DNA of 64,000 nucleotides from Nematopogon swammerdamellus (Eukaryota > Arthropoda > Insecta > Lepidoptera > Adelidae), in the NCBI GenBank assembly GCA_946902875.1, contig OX336358.1:16113694-16177693 (forward strand), in the 5' to 3' direction. The first letter of the stretch is position 1. Each line of letters begins with the position of its first letter. The translations under genes were made by a program, and so were the position numbers. This document shows positions 57,701-63,927 of this stretch, piece by piece. The notes below the pieces were generated by a model, which ran no database searches, was not told the origin of the DNA, and worked only from the letters and a program-made list of their open reading frames with translations.

Positions 57701-60700
57701 TGAAACGTTATGTCACTGTAGTGAGATTGTCATGAATTGGCCGCCGTAATGTACAATTAGGTAATTATTTTTTGTTCTATCAAGGTGTATCTCAAGCATC
57801 TATTTACCGAATAGCAAACAAAAGAGGGACGTAAATATTATTCGTTCTGAACAAAAAACACTTTTTGACTTTACAGAAATACGAAACGTTCGAATAAAAA
57901 TAGCTTAGGTTAAGTTTTTCTGAACTAGAATTTTTATTAAAAAGTTTAGTGTTTCAGCAAGGTCGATTAATATTTTTTTTAATAATTTGTACACTTTGCT
58001 TCAGGACATATCTGCAGATACATGGAAAAAATGTTGTGAACATGTAAATGTCAAGGCTAGTTCTTTTTACATTGACATTAAAATATATATAAAAGATGCA
58101 TTAAATTAAAATACATTTTGTATATCTTATTGTGTATTTCAGTGCAAAAGTACATTTTGAATAAAAACATCGGCCAATTCAATATGTGCGTACTATACTG
58201 AATGTTGCTATATAAATCTAAAAAGTGGCTCCATATTGACAGCTCTCATATATTCCTGGTCAGGCTGTACATACATACATACATATCACACACGCTGAAT
58301 CCCGACAATCAGGGTAAGCAGAGTAATCGGTGTTGTGCTACAATCCACCAGAGTTCTTGCGGCACTGGTAAATTACAGCACAACACCGACCACCACGTTT
58401 CGCAAAGTATTCGAACAAGATTCAATCGATCAAGCAGCAAGTAAGGCACCAAGACCCACCTGCTGCATGACTCGGTGGAAGTTTAGTCGCCTTTTACGAC
58501 ATGCATGGGGAGAGATGCAATGGGGCTATTCTTTTTAAGTACCGGCCCCACACAGGCTACTTACTATCACGCTAAATAACTTATGAGGTTGGCAGTGAAG
58601 TGAAATATGAGAGCGGGCGGAGCCGCGGGCACAGCTAGTAATAATAATAAAATCGACATTACCAGCGCGATCGTAGCGAGCTCTACGCTGTCAGTATGTT
58701 CCATGTTACCACTACAAGTTGAGAATCAGGCGGGCGGGCTGCTGTCAGTGACATGTCATGTTTGCTGTCGGAGCGAGCAGCGGACAACTCTTGACAACGG
58801 GTCCCGTAGAGGACTTGAGAAGTCGAGCAAGGGCGAGCTTATTGCCGTAGGGTGTTTCAGTCAGAATCGCGTGTAGTGAATCAAAATGTAAGTAGATACA
58901 TAGATACAGTGCGACAATGCTTGAAATGAATGTGGATGAAGTTTAGTTTGTGCGAGGGCGCTGCTGCAGCATTAGGGTTGTCAATTTTGAAAATTTCCTA
59001 ACACCAGGGGAAAATATCGCTGCAAAAGAAAATGTATGTATAGTACCTAGAAGGTAGGTAGGTACTTACTTATTTTTTATGTATTGAATTTTAGGAAGAC
59101 TAGCTCACTAATAAAATAAACTATTACTGCTAACAACACCACAGACTAAGAAGGTATACTAACGTACGCGTAAACGGGTGAAACGCGAGACAGTCATCTG
59201 GCAACACTGTGGCGACGTTAGTTCCGCTGTCAGCCACGTTCATTTCAAGCCTTGTCGCACTGTAGTGGCTAGTAGAGAGAGGTTGGTTGTCTCACCTCCG
59301 GCGTGGGTGTGTGTCGCACGACTCGGCCGTCCCGCTCGTAGGCGAGCGTGTGGTTGCGCGGGAGCAGGTGTCGGTTGAGCCTCAGCTCGAGTACGTAGCG
59401 CGCGTCGCCCGGGCCCGCCTCCACGCTCACCTCCAACCAATCCTTGTGCAGACCATTCTGTAAGTACCGGCACATATTACTTAATAGTTACTTCATAACA
59501 GATAAATCACTCCATAGAAAAAGTTCCATACCTTCGGCTTTAATAGTCTACTGTTTCACGTGGCCAATCGCTGCGTGCAAAAATGTACCTAAACGATCGA
59601 GTGTAAAGTACATTATTGCTTTGCAGCTGCGCGCAGTTGCGTGGGCGAGCGTGTAGGTATATTTCGCGCGGCTGACGAATTTCTACGGATTTACACCGCC
59701 GCCGATGCACCGGGCGGTAGGTAGTTAGCGCGCGCAAGTATATAGAGTGCGTGAGGCCTGGTATCGGTACGTACACACAACGTATTAATTTCCCGCCAAC
59801 CTATTGACAGATGGCGCCACTACTGCGACTGTTGAGGGACTCCACGGAGAGGTGGCGCCGCTACCGTCTTTTGCGCGCAACTCCACCCAGAGATGGCGAC
59901 ATTTCTAATCAAACATCATAATAAGCCCATATCGGTCTCCATAATTTTTTTTTTTATGGAATCTGACACGGATCACCTACAACATCCGTGATGTCAGCCC
60001 ATAACACCGGGTGAACTTGGTGCTACGTCAGTGCTTCCCTTCGCTCGTGCCAGCTACACTGAAATGGACGGAAAACACAAACTATTTACATAGCCGTTTC
60101 GACCGACCTTTCATTCAGTGCGGTGGTACCAACCCGGGCGGGTTACAACCTACCACCTAGTAATATAAGGAGGGAACCATATCCCCTAGTCGCCTTTTAC
60201 GACATACACGGGGAGAGATGCAGTATAATATGTTATTGTTTCAACACTTGTCTCCAATGCTGGACATATCCCTCTCCCAAGCCATGCCACCACCCGCTCT
60301 CCTTCATCCATCCATTCCTGGCTACCTTTTTATGAGGAAATAGGACAAAGAAACAAGGCAGTCGATATTGATACGAAAATTATCAAGGTGCAACAGGCTA
60401 GGCGGACCTCAAGGTGGACAGACGACCTAACTACGAATAAATCATACGCGTAAAACGCACCACACCATCCACCCCAGTCCAAGCGTCTGATCGTTGCCGG
60501 GTCGTTGAAAACGAAATATTTCTGGTACCAATATTACTCTATTTTTCCTTCCACATTGGCTTGGATACTTTACTTTTTACCTTACTAGGTGGAAGGGTTC
60601 AACCCGCCCGGGTTGGTACCACCGCACTGAATGAAACGTCGGTCGAAGCGGCTATGTAAATAGTGTGTTTTCCGTCCAGTTTAGTGTAGCCGGCACGACC

Positions 60701-60945
60701 GAAGGGAAGCACTGACGTGGCACCTAGTTCACCCGGTGTTATGGGCTGACATTACGGATGTTGTCGGTGATGTAGCCAACCGTGCCAGTTTCCATAAAAA
60801 AAAACTGCAGCGGCGGCCGGAGGAGACGAGGAGCGACGTACCTTGTGCCTGGTGGTGGTGATGTGCCTGCGCTCGCGGCCCTGCTGCACCACCGGCCGCG
60901 CGACGCGGTGCCGCCAGAACTCCGCCGCCCCCGCACCTGCAGCCC
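31568..60945 (-). CDS. ADAM metalloproteinase, meltrin type (17 exons, 5'-partial)
   Basis: Membrane-anchored zinc endopeptidase that sheds cell-surface proteins. Exons in transcript order: 60945-60842, 59457-59296, 55901-55772, 54636-54482, 53883-53701, 50538-50369, 49728-49580, 48990-48837, 46213-46027, 45128-44988, 44326-44211, 43412-43252, 41721-41624, 40845-40731, 38648-38553, 37521-37392, 33974-31568. All junctions are GT-AG and phases chain without a break, about 1,550 residues. Domains: prodomain, furin site RRKR, protease with [12 protein letters not shown] and a CIM Met-turn, disintegrin, cysteine-rich, EGF-like, transmembrane and long Pro-rich tail. The intact zinc site and the GGSTDSGP segment after the EGF domain point to ADAM12/19/33 (meltrin) relatives. 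The signal peptide exon was not found; it probably lies to the right of 60.9 kb or outside the window. Confidence 0.9.
33975..34384. other. ADAM intron between tail exons
   Basis: AT-rich, no gene seen, leads into a minisatellite. Confidence 0.5.
34385..35215. repeat. Minisatellite CACCACAGAGTTACCAC, mixed units
   Basis: About 27 units, each beginning CACCACAGAGTTACCA, end in either CCAGCTCAGAGG (28 bp type) or CAGATGCAGCWCAGAGG (33 bp type), with some missing GAG. Types alternate in an irregular, higher-order pattern. The repeat has no stops in any plus frame, hence three overlapping long frames; I regard none as a gene. It lies in the intron between ADAM tail exons. Confidence 0.93.
35216..36655. 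other. ADAM intron, no gene seen
   Basis: AT-rich, low-complexity stretches (GA-rich near 35,560-35,600, CA-rich near 35,640). No family recognised. Confidence 0.5.
36656..37391 (-). CDS. ADAM alternative tail (read-through of exon 16)
   Basis: If the donor at 37392 is skipped, the same frame continues for 244 more codons to a stop at 36656, giving a Ser/Thr/Asn-rich tail ([19 protein letters not shown]) of lower GC content in its distal half. Long openness and its position after the membrane anchor suggest a real alternative end; there is no homology evidence. Confidence 0.55.
37392..37521 (-). CDS. ADAM exon 16 (transmembrane)
   Basis: Acceptor GTTGCAG|TG. Encodes a hydrophobic helix [20 protein letters not shown] followed by basic stop-transfer residues WWKRPRK. 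An internal donor AAACC|GTACGT at 37392 leaves phase 2, which fits exon 17 exactly. Without that splice the frame stays open to 36656. Confidence 0.85.
37682..38030 (-). mobile_element. SINE family A, copy 2 (3'-truncated)
   Basis: Reverse orientation: tRNA-like head near 37945-38028 (read on minus: GGTGGCCGAGTGGTTTGGGC, GGTTCGAATCC) and family body. The A-tail end is missing. Confidence 0.87.
38231..38487. mobile_element. TIR element (MITE), 257 bp
   Basis: About 45 bases at each end are inverted copies: AGAGCGTTTCAACTAGAAGT at left and its complement at right, continuing through CCGTTATGTTGGCTCCAC. One indel and one mismatch seen. No clear target duplication and no coding capacity. Confidence 0.82.
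38553..38648 (-). CDS. ADAM exon 15 (EGF-like end, juxtamembrane)
   Basis: Acceptor TACTGCAG|GG, donor CCAACG|GTGAGC. Encodes [18 protein letters not shown] then [10 protein letters not shown], the segment that ties this protein to ADAM12/19/33. A TIR element ends about 65 bases past the donor. Confidence 0.92.
38649..40086. other. ADAM intron
   Basis: AT-rich. No gene. Motifs GTGCCAGCACATGGCACGC and CCATGTGCCGGCACGCG near 39,915-39,980 look like the border of an old element. Confidence 0.45.
40087..40198. repeat. 110-bp near-perfect palindrome
   Basis: Left arm to 40140 ends TACTCACGGTTCTTCCGAGC, loop TATGTG at 40141-40146, and the right arm starts GCTCGGAAGAACCGTGAGTA. Arms of about 52 bases match apart from a 2-3-base indel and a base near ATTATGC/ATAATGC. 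Would extrude as a long hairpin in DNA or RNA. Confidence 0.93.
40199..40730. other. ADAM intron, short repeat remnants
   Basis: Contains CATTTTACGACATGCACGGG, a fragment shared with about 58490-58560 and 60190-60240. No gene seen. Confidence 0.5.
40731..40845 (-). CDS. ADAM exon 14 (EGF-like)
   Basis: Acceptor GTTGCAG|ATG, donor CTAAAG|GTACCT. Encodes [13 protein letters not shown] and [15 protein letters not shown], the first half of the EGF-like repeat. Confidence 0.93.
41192..41593 (+). mobile_element. SINE family A, copy 3
   Basis: Complete: head GCGGGTGGCCGAGTGG, B box GGTTCGAATCC, body, and tail GGATTACATAAAAAAAAA. Inserted antisense to ADAM. Confidence 0.92.
41624..41721 (-). CDS. 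ADAM exon 13 (cysteine-rich end)
   Basis: Acceptor TTGTGCAG|GA, donor CACAAG|GTACTG. Encodes [14 protein letters not shown] and [15 protein letters not shown], matching the 'DPGLVxxGTKC' line of ADAMs. SINE A copy 3 ends about 30 bases beyond its donor. Confidence 0.92.
41960..42245 (-). pseudogene. Jockey-like LINE remnant
   Basis: A minus-strand frame contains [17 protein letters not shown], the well-conserved C-terminal segment of Jockey-type reverse transcriptases. The rest is lost. Confidence 0.65.
42558..43250 (-). repeat. 173-bp array of exon 12 end plus donor (4 extra copies)
   Basis: Donors fall at 43252 (exon), 43079, 42906, 42733 and 42560. The extra copies agree with each other (YYEQCAP) more than with the exon (YYEKCAP). 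They share a left part with an acceptor-like CACACAG and LSHEYYEQ. The gap between a donor and the next such AG is 34 bases, too short for an insect intron. Confidence 0.93.
43252..43412 (-). CDS. ADAM exon 12 (cysteine-rich; source of the 173-bp array)
   Basis: Acceptor GGTTGCAG|A, donor ATCAATG|GTATCT. Encodes [26 protein letters not shown] and the hypervariable-like end. Its last ~139 bases and donor recur four more times downstream. Phase 2 in, 1 out, fitting exon 13. Confidence 0.92.
43495..43610. repeat. tRNA-like repeat core, relative of 13171-13356
   Basis: Shares AGAGAAAAGATAT followed by a complemented B box (GGGAATCGAACCGATG). No inverted ends found here. Confidence 0.5.
43640..44210. 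other. ADAM intron between exons 12 and 11
   Basis: No gene seen. The stretch 43790-43960 contains partly inverted GGTAGGAAGTGGTGTGAGAC and CACCACTTCCTACCTCGTAC, suggesting a small hairpin element. Confidence 0.5.
44211..44326 (-). CDS. ADAM exon 11 (cysteine-rich)
   Basis: Encodes [20 protein letters not shown] and [10 protein letters not shown], the start of the cysteine-rich domain. Acceptor CTGCGCAG|GCG, donor AGCCG|GTATGC. Confidence 0.93.
44988..45128 (-). CDS. ADAM exon 10 (disintegrin loop)
   Basis: 47 codons, phase 0. Encodes [19 protein letters not shown], the disintegrin loop with ECD rather than RGD, and [14 protein letters not shown]. The donor is CGACAG|GTATCT. Confidence 0.94.
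45129..45760. other. ADAM intron between exons 10 and 9
   Basis: Mixed AT-rich sequence, no gene recognised. Confidence 0.45.
45762..45887 (+). mobile_element. SINE family B, truncated copy
   Basis: Shares GACCGAAGGGTAGCACTGACG, TTCACCCGGTGTTATGGGCT and the end CAGTTTCCATATAAAAAAA with 60572-60808. Confidence 0.8.
46027..46213 (-). CDS. ADAM exon 9 (disintegrin)
   Basis: Acceptor GGTGCAG|GA, donor CTCACA|GTACGC. Encodes [15 protein letters not shown], an unusual Gly/Ala-rich insert, then [14 protein letters not shown] and CATGPCCDL. This cysteine spacing is diagnostic of disintegrin domains. Confidence 0.93.
46214..47395. other. ADAM intron between exons 9 and 8
   Basis: Holds a copy of the AGTTTCTTCGCAGTTCTTCTTCGC repeat (46425-46480) and a segment (46655-46705) matching 48225-48265 in inverted orientation (CCAGGCTTACTGACTCGTG). 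No gene recognised. Confidence 0.5.
47396..47545 (-). mobile_element. SINE family B, decayed copy
   Basis: Contains CGACCGACGTTTATTTAGTG and GTGGTACCAACACGGACGGG, diverged forms of the family B body in reverse orientation. Confidence 0.6.
47546..48018. other. ADAM intron 3' of the THAP-like exon
   Basis: AT-rich. A long minus-strand frame here runs through the THAP donor and has no domain signature, so it is not called. Confidence 0.45.
48019..48098 (-). CDS. THAP-like first exon inside an ADAM intron
   Basis: ATG at 48098 opens 26 codons, [13 protein letters not shown] then GVTFHE, and ends at a consensus donor GA|GTAAGT. C-x4-C followed by GVxFH is how THAP zinc fingers begin. Directly upstream (48100-48200) the sequence is CpG-rich like a promoter. 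I found no following exon with the remaining Cys/His ligands, so it may be the relic of a P-element-type transposase gene or a real gene whose later exons I missed. Same strand as ADAM. Confidence 0.45.
48646..48948 (-). repeat. 145-bp tandem duplication of exon 8 end plus donor
   Basis: Two copies offset by 145 bases share the segment from KKCIMSPSS through YCLR, the donor CTGCG|GTCAGT and about 40 intron bases. The copy farther from the acceptor (donor at 48692) lacks the start of the exon, including the third zinc ligand. Only small differences (an extra TGAC-like step near 48670). Confidence 0.9.
48837..48990 (-). CDS. ADAM exon 8 (third zinc ligand, Met-turn)
   Basis: Acceptor GGGACAG|GG, donor CTGCG|GTCAGT. 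Begins GMEHD, completing HExGHxxGxxHD, then [14 protein letters not shown] (Met-turn) and HGLDYCLR. The last part with its donor is duplicated once, downstream at 48692-48836. Confidence 0.94.
49497..49558 (+). repeat. Interstitial telomere-type repeat (TTAGG)n
   Basis: About twelve copies of TTAGG, with two variant units (TTAAG, TTAGA). This is the insect telomere repeat, here internal and 20 bases beyond the exon 7 donor. Confidence 0.92.
49580..49728 (-). CDS. ADAM exon 7 (zinc-binding helix)
   Basis: Acceptor ATGTGCAG|A, donor TTCG|GTAACA. Encodes [17 protein letters not shown] and ends in IAHEMGHNF. The HExxH motif supplies two zinc ligands and the catalytic Glu. A (TTAGG)n block lies about 20 bases past the donor. 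Confidence 0.95.
49774..50178 (+). mobile_element. SINE family A, copy 4
   Basis: Full body with head AAGCGGCGGGTGGCCGAGTG and end CGGATTACATAAA. Inserted between ADAM exons 7 and 6. Confidence 0.9.
50205..50365. repeat. Dispersed 150-bp repeat, copy 1
   Basis: ATTGCTTTGCAGCTGCGCGC to GTGCGTGAGGCCTGG, matching 59612-59762 over its whole length. It stops at the ADAM exon 6 donor. Confidence 0.82.
50369..50538 (-). CDS. ADAM exon 6 (protease)
   Basis: Acceptor GTTGCAG|ATG, donor CTCAC|GTACGT. Encodes [17 protein letters not shown] and DNAQLLT, with the LNI..ALV..EVW pattern of reprolysins. A repeat shared with 59632-59764 reaches to within a few bases of the donor. Confidence 0.93.
51132..51282. 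repeat. Two hairpins in the interspersed repeat
   Basis: TTTCATAACACGCCA...TGGCGTGTTATGAAA at 51132-51172, and AGATGGCGCGCGCGCATACA with its complement at 51226-51282. Related to 1950-2100. Confidence 0.85.
51431..51730 (+). mobile_element. SINE family A, copy 5, internally deleted
   Basis: Head at 51431, tail ACATAAAAAAAAAA at 51717-51730. The target duplication is the GACAGACGGACGGACAGAC-like sequence on both sides, inside the (CAGA)n part of the older repeat. Confidence 0.9.
51836..51915 (-). other. tRNA-like sequence
   Basis: On the minus strand it reads TAGCTCAATGGTATATGA (A box) and GGTTCGAATCTCAC (B box) 30 bases apart. The anticodon arm is poor and the acceptor stem does not close, so it is probably a tRNA-derived repeat rather than a tRNA gene. 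Confidence 0.45.
52703..53225. other. ADAM intron
   Basis: No gene. From about 53155 a decayed SINE B body end (TCAGTGCAGTGATACGA, CCTACTACCTAGTAAGG) runs into the GGTAA array, which may have grown from it. Confidence 0.5.
53226..53640 (+). repeat. Pentanucleotide array (GGTAA)n
   Basis: About 80 units of GGTAA with GGTAG, GATAA and longer variants, over some 410 bases. The sequence block AATGTAAGGTAAAGATAAGG recurs, showing larger-scale duplication. Starts right after a CTAGTAAGG SINE end. Confidence 0.93.
53701..53883 (-). CDS. ADAM exon 5 (furin site and start of protease)
   Basis: 61 codons in phase 0. It starts with RRKRWAEGG, a furin-type cleavage site, and continues with [16 protein letters not shown], the first strand of the metalloproteinase, and [10 protein letters not shown]. 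The donor is GCG|GTACGC; a 410-bp GGTAA array begins 60 bases beyond it. Confidence 0.92.
54482..54636 (-). CDS. ADAM exon 4 (prodomain end)
   Basis: Acceptor TTTGCAG|GA, donor CCGACC|GTACGT. Encodes [15 protein letters not shown], with the candidate cysteine-switch residue in REC, and a His/Arg-rich linker. Phase 1 in, 0 out. Confidence 0.85.
54637..55771. other. ADAM intron between exons 4 and 3
   Basis: Includes the repeat family of 13550-13830 (55125-55260) and a doubled AATTAAGGTACAGGTTGTACC at 55597-55645. No gene seen. Confidence 0.5.
55772..55901 (-). CDS. ADAM exon 3 (prodomain)
   Basis: Acceptor GTTGCAG|GAG, donor CCCGCAG|GTAACA. Encodes CQYQGRIRG and [15 protein letters not shown], then LHYIEPAG. 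The cysteine in the CQYQG block and the 'STCxGLRG' block are standard in ADAM prodomains. Confidence 0.92.
56008..56571. mobile_element. TIR element, 564 bp
   Basis: The ends TAACAGACGTTCC and TTGGTTGGA are inverted on the right (complement TAACAGACGTTCCAACTTGG). Similarity extends into CCGACCACGACC. No transposase. Confidence 0.75.
56572..57408. other. ADAM intron between exons 3 and 2
   Basis: AT-rich, no family recognised. Confidence 0.45.
57409..58637 (+). mobile_element. Possible Helitron-like non-autonomous element
   Basis: Starts with TATAATAAAATCCTACGTCTG and the phrase CTTATAACTCGAGAACCAC, and ends GGCGGAGCCGCGGGCACAGC then CTAGT, a combination frequent in Lepidoptera. The CTAG end preceded by a GC-rich short stem fits Helitrons. 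It may contain older repeats (58490-58560). No helicase frame. Confidence 0.4.
58638..59295. other. ADAM intron
   Basis: No gene recognised; the short frame at 58607-58876 has no domain signature. Confidence 0.45.
59296..59457 (-). CDS. ADAM exon 2 (prodomain)
   Basis: 54 codons, phase 0 on both sides, acceptor CTTACAG|AAT, donor CCGGAG|GTGAGA. Encodes [19 protein letters not shown], the characteristic 'LELxxNxxLLxxxxT' prodomain line. Confidence 0.88.
59612..59764. repeat. Dispersed 150-bp repeat, copy 2
   Basis: Matches 50205-50365, including GCAGCTGCGCGCAGTTGCGT and GGTAGGTAGTTAGCGCGCGC. Confidence 0.82.
59946..60171 (-). mobile_element. SINE family B, copy in reverse
   Basis: Reverse of the family B body from a T-run (A-tail) to CGGGTTACAACCTACCACC. 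It forms a large inverted repeat with 60572-60808. Confidence 0.85.
60172..60571. other. Spacer between inverted SINE B copies
   Basis: Contains CCTAGTCGCCTTTTACGACA, a fragment also seen near 58490, and a decayed region reminiscent of LINE C-terminal sequence. No gene. Confidence 0.45.
60572..60808 (+). mobile_element. SINE family B, complete copy
   Basis: Body from CTTACTAGGTGGAAGGGTTC through GTTGGTACCACCGCACTGAA to an A-tail. Ends about 34 bases from the donor of ADAM exon 1. Confidence 0.87.
60842..60945 (-). CDS. ADAM exon 1 in window (prodomain)
   Basis: Acceptor GTGTGCAG|GG, donor CACAAG|GTACGT. It encodes [13 protein letters not shown] and RRHITTTRH of the prodomain N-terminal region. 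Enters phase 1, so at least one coding exon precedes it. Confidence 0.75.
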
Positions 60946-61541
60946 CTGCACACACACCACCAACAATAATTTCCTCGCGCTCAATACACTCACCATACAC
61001 ACCACACTATACCGTGTGTGTATATAAAGCACGCTACCAATAAATTACAGCAGATGATGATTTAGAAGACCCAAAATAATAATTATTTTCTCATTTTCAT
61101 TGTTTTGAAATCTCAAATGATTTTTGGCATCCGTATAAATCAATTTGACGCATAAAAATCTGCGATTCAAACAAATTAATATCTGATTAAATGTTGTAAA
61201 AATTGTGTCTTCCTCCCAATGACGTTTCAATCTCTTTGCGGAAGCAAAGCCCCCTGCGTGGCACTAGATGGCAATAGTTACCAGTAGTGTTGTCATGGGG
61301 AATTATTGATATTCCCTTCATACTCAACTAGTTGTGCCAAAGCTTCCAAAATAATATTATATTTAGCAAAAAAGTACAATGTAAATCAAACTAAATCTAA
61401 TAAAAAATAAACTTGAAACTTTGTGAATCTATAGGTATTATTATATGGTATATATAAAATAAACTAATATTAACAGGCGTAGGCGATGCGATGACCTAGT
61501 GACCTACATAGGTAGGTGTAGTGTAGTGCATATCTATGCAT
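60946..61541. other. ADAM intron, no gene seen
   Basis: AT-rich. No signal-peptide exon recognised. Confidence 0.45.
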
Positions 61542-62144
61542 AGGCTTCCCATTCGTCCCGGTTTGACCGGGACAGTCCCGGTTTCAGGTGTCTGTCCCGG
61601 TGTCCCGGCCGGTTTGGGTTCGTGTCCCGGTTATTACCGGATAATTTGTTTGACGAAGTAGTTTTGGCTAAGGCGTATTTTGAAAATCACCCATCAAAAT
61701 CAGGCGAAGCCACTGAAAGCTGGGTGCAGTTCTTTCAACACTTCAAAGAGAAGGAAATAAATGCTGAAAACCTCTCGAAGCTTGTAGAGTTTGCGCTCTG
61801 CCTTCCAGGTCCAGTTACCTCCACGCCACGCCCGTAGAAAGAGCGTTTTCCATCATGAAAAACGTTTGGTCGGACGATCGCGGAAGAATGGATGAAAGTA
61901 CAGTGAAAGCTCTCCTACGTGTAAACTTAATTTTGAAAATATTACATGCAGTGAGTTCTATGATAATATAAGAACAAAAAAAAATGTCCTCAAACAAATT
62001 CACTCCAGTGAAAAATATCATGTAAATAAAGAATAACTTGATAACATTGTTGCAATAAAAATTTTAACTTTCATCTGTTGTGCCCACGTAAATTGGAAAA
62101 AGGTCAGACGTCCCGGTTTGAAATTTTGAAATTATGGTAAGCCT
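61542..62144 (+). mobile_element. hAT derivative with transposase C-terminus
   Basis: Ends AGGCTTCCCAT and (complement) AGGCTTACCAT, flanked by CTATGCAT and ATATGCAT, an 8-base duplication with one mismatch. The coding relic begins near 61625 (SWVQFFQHFKEKEINAENL) and, after a frameshift near 61815, reads VERAFSIMKNVWSDDRGRM, the hAT dimerisation region. GTCCCGGTTT is repeated several times at the left end. Confidence 0.72.
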
Positions 62145-63460
62145 ATATGCATAATATTTGGGGATGGTACATACATACACATTAGATATGCGCGTGCCGC
62201 AACTTATTTCAACATAGCTACATAATATCTACCACAATCAGTTTACATAGTACATAGATAGTAATATAACTACATAATGCTGATTAGATTGTAAACAATC
62301 AATATTGACAGAGCAGGTACTCGTCCAATATTGACGATAGGTAGATAGGACAACACTAACTAAAGGCCTTAGATTACAATACAATATCTATTGTTTATAT
62401 CTTCACAGTTGGCGACACGACAAGCACCCACCCGGCCTCAGTCAGAGCAATAATACTCGTAGCTATAGAGCGCGCGGGCGCTGCCCTATTCATTCATACT
62501 GCCACAGTGTAAGCAATGCTCCATACTAATAGCATTAACAGTAAGTAAATGTTGTAGCAATGTTCATAAGTACAGGAACTATTAAGTAATCTGTGGTACA
62601 GGGATTGGAAAGTATATAGAACAAATGTATATATATGTATATATACATTTTAATTTAAAAATCTTGTTTGAAATAATGGCATGTTTCATTGACCAATGTT
62701 GTAGGGTATTTGTTTACACAATTTTCACACTCCAGCAGGCTCGCTCTAGAGCTATTATTGCTCTGAGCGCCCGCCGACCGCCCAACAGCAGACAAACACG
62801 GGGATGACCTCGACACGTGACCTCGACCGCGTCCGTCGCGTCGATTGGCGACCGATATACTCGGTCGGTTGTCCTACCAAGTCCGAGAGCATTCATGTCC
62901 CAACAACCTTTGTCGCGATTGTCCATGGTCGCGATATGATGGTAAATAAAGCAAACTCTTAATTAACATGTTACTTTAACTTGGGAGCACATTAAAGTAA
63001 TTGCGAGAGTAATTAGTAATTAATTACATATTGTGCTTTTGTACCATGTTATTTTCTTCTTTAGAAACAATTTTAAAGGCCTTCTATACGGTTGGGTGGT
63101 TAGGTCAACTAAGGTCACTTGAGTTGGAATAGAAATCGATCGTGTGGACGTCGACGTCGGTGGCCAACCGAATTTTCAAAGGTTGGCAACCGAATTATTA
63201 TTCGTTTGCCAGCGTTCGAAACCGGCTTTAAAAAGTTGTACAACTTCATTGTCTATGTCGAAAGTCGGCGGCCAACTTCTTAATCGCCCGCCGACTAAAA
63301 AGTTTGCCTCCAAACTACGTTGGACTAAAAAGTTGGCCCAACAATCATCCGTGTGCTGTGAGTTCACCTCAACGACTAAACAGTTGGGTTGGAGAGAAAT
63401 CGGCCGTTATGCATGCCCAACGAAACTGTTCAGTTGGTGATATAATCGATCGTCTGCCCG
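62145..63460. other. Region upstream of the MADF gene
   Basis: AT-rich to 63,070. From 63,078 to 63,468 a segment with ATCGATCG near both ends (AAATCGATCGTGTGGACG, ATAATCGATCGTCTGCCC) and repeated GTTGGCAACCGA/GTTGGGTTGG motifs may be a MITE. Confidence 0.45.
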
Positions 63461-63696
63461 GGCCTTAACAATGCGCGCGAGCGAGAGCGGCGGCGCACGC
63501 ACGGGGCGGCGCGGTGTGGTGGTGGGGAAAGAGGCACGGCAGCGCGGAGGGGCGCTCACTTCACTCACACACACACAACCAAAGTCAAATGGAGGGCGTT
63601 GAGTACGGATCCGACCACCGCACCGTGTGGAGTGTCAGTGAGTGAGTCATAGTCATTAGTTCAGTCGACCGCCCGGATGGAGCGCGTGTACACAAG
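63460..63696 (+). promoter_or_regulatory. CpG-rich probable promoter / 5' UTR of the MADF gene
   Basis: Sharp rise in GC and CpG (GCGCGCGAGCGAGAGCGGCG, ACGGGGCGGCGCGG) directly before the MADF start codon. No TATA box obvious. Confidence 0.5.
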
Positions 63697-63927
63697 ATGG
63701 CGAATGAGCGAGAACGAGAAATATTGAGTGAGCTCATGGAGCTGTATCGGAATCTGCCCTGCCTTTGGGACATTGGGTCAGATCCATACAAAGATACTAA
63801 ACGAAAAGCGCAAGCGTGGGACGAGATGGTGAAAACAATGAAAAAAATGGACTCCGAAGCCAACGTCGCCTCAGTAAAAAGAAAAGTTGAACACATGCGG
63901 TCAGCATATAAAAGAGAATTAAAAAAG
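63697..63927 (+). CDS. MADF-domain protein, first exon (3'-partial)
   Basis: 77 codons from ATGGCGAATG to the donor AAAAAG|GTATGT. Encodes LSELMELYRNLPCLWDIGSD, then KAQAWDEMVKTMKK and VKRKVEHMRSAYKRELKK: the acidic, aromatic and basic helices of a MADF (Adf-1/Myb-like DNA-binding) domain. Such proteins are transcription factors in insects or accessory proteins of Harbinger-type transposons; the fragment cannot decide. The gene continues beyond the window. Confidence 0.82.

Noticed and set aside
63585..63896. Minus-strand frame as the missing ADAM signal-peptide exon
   Set aside because: It is antisense to the MADF exon, its hydrophobic part comes from that overlap, and no suitable donor in the needed phase was seen.
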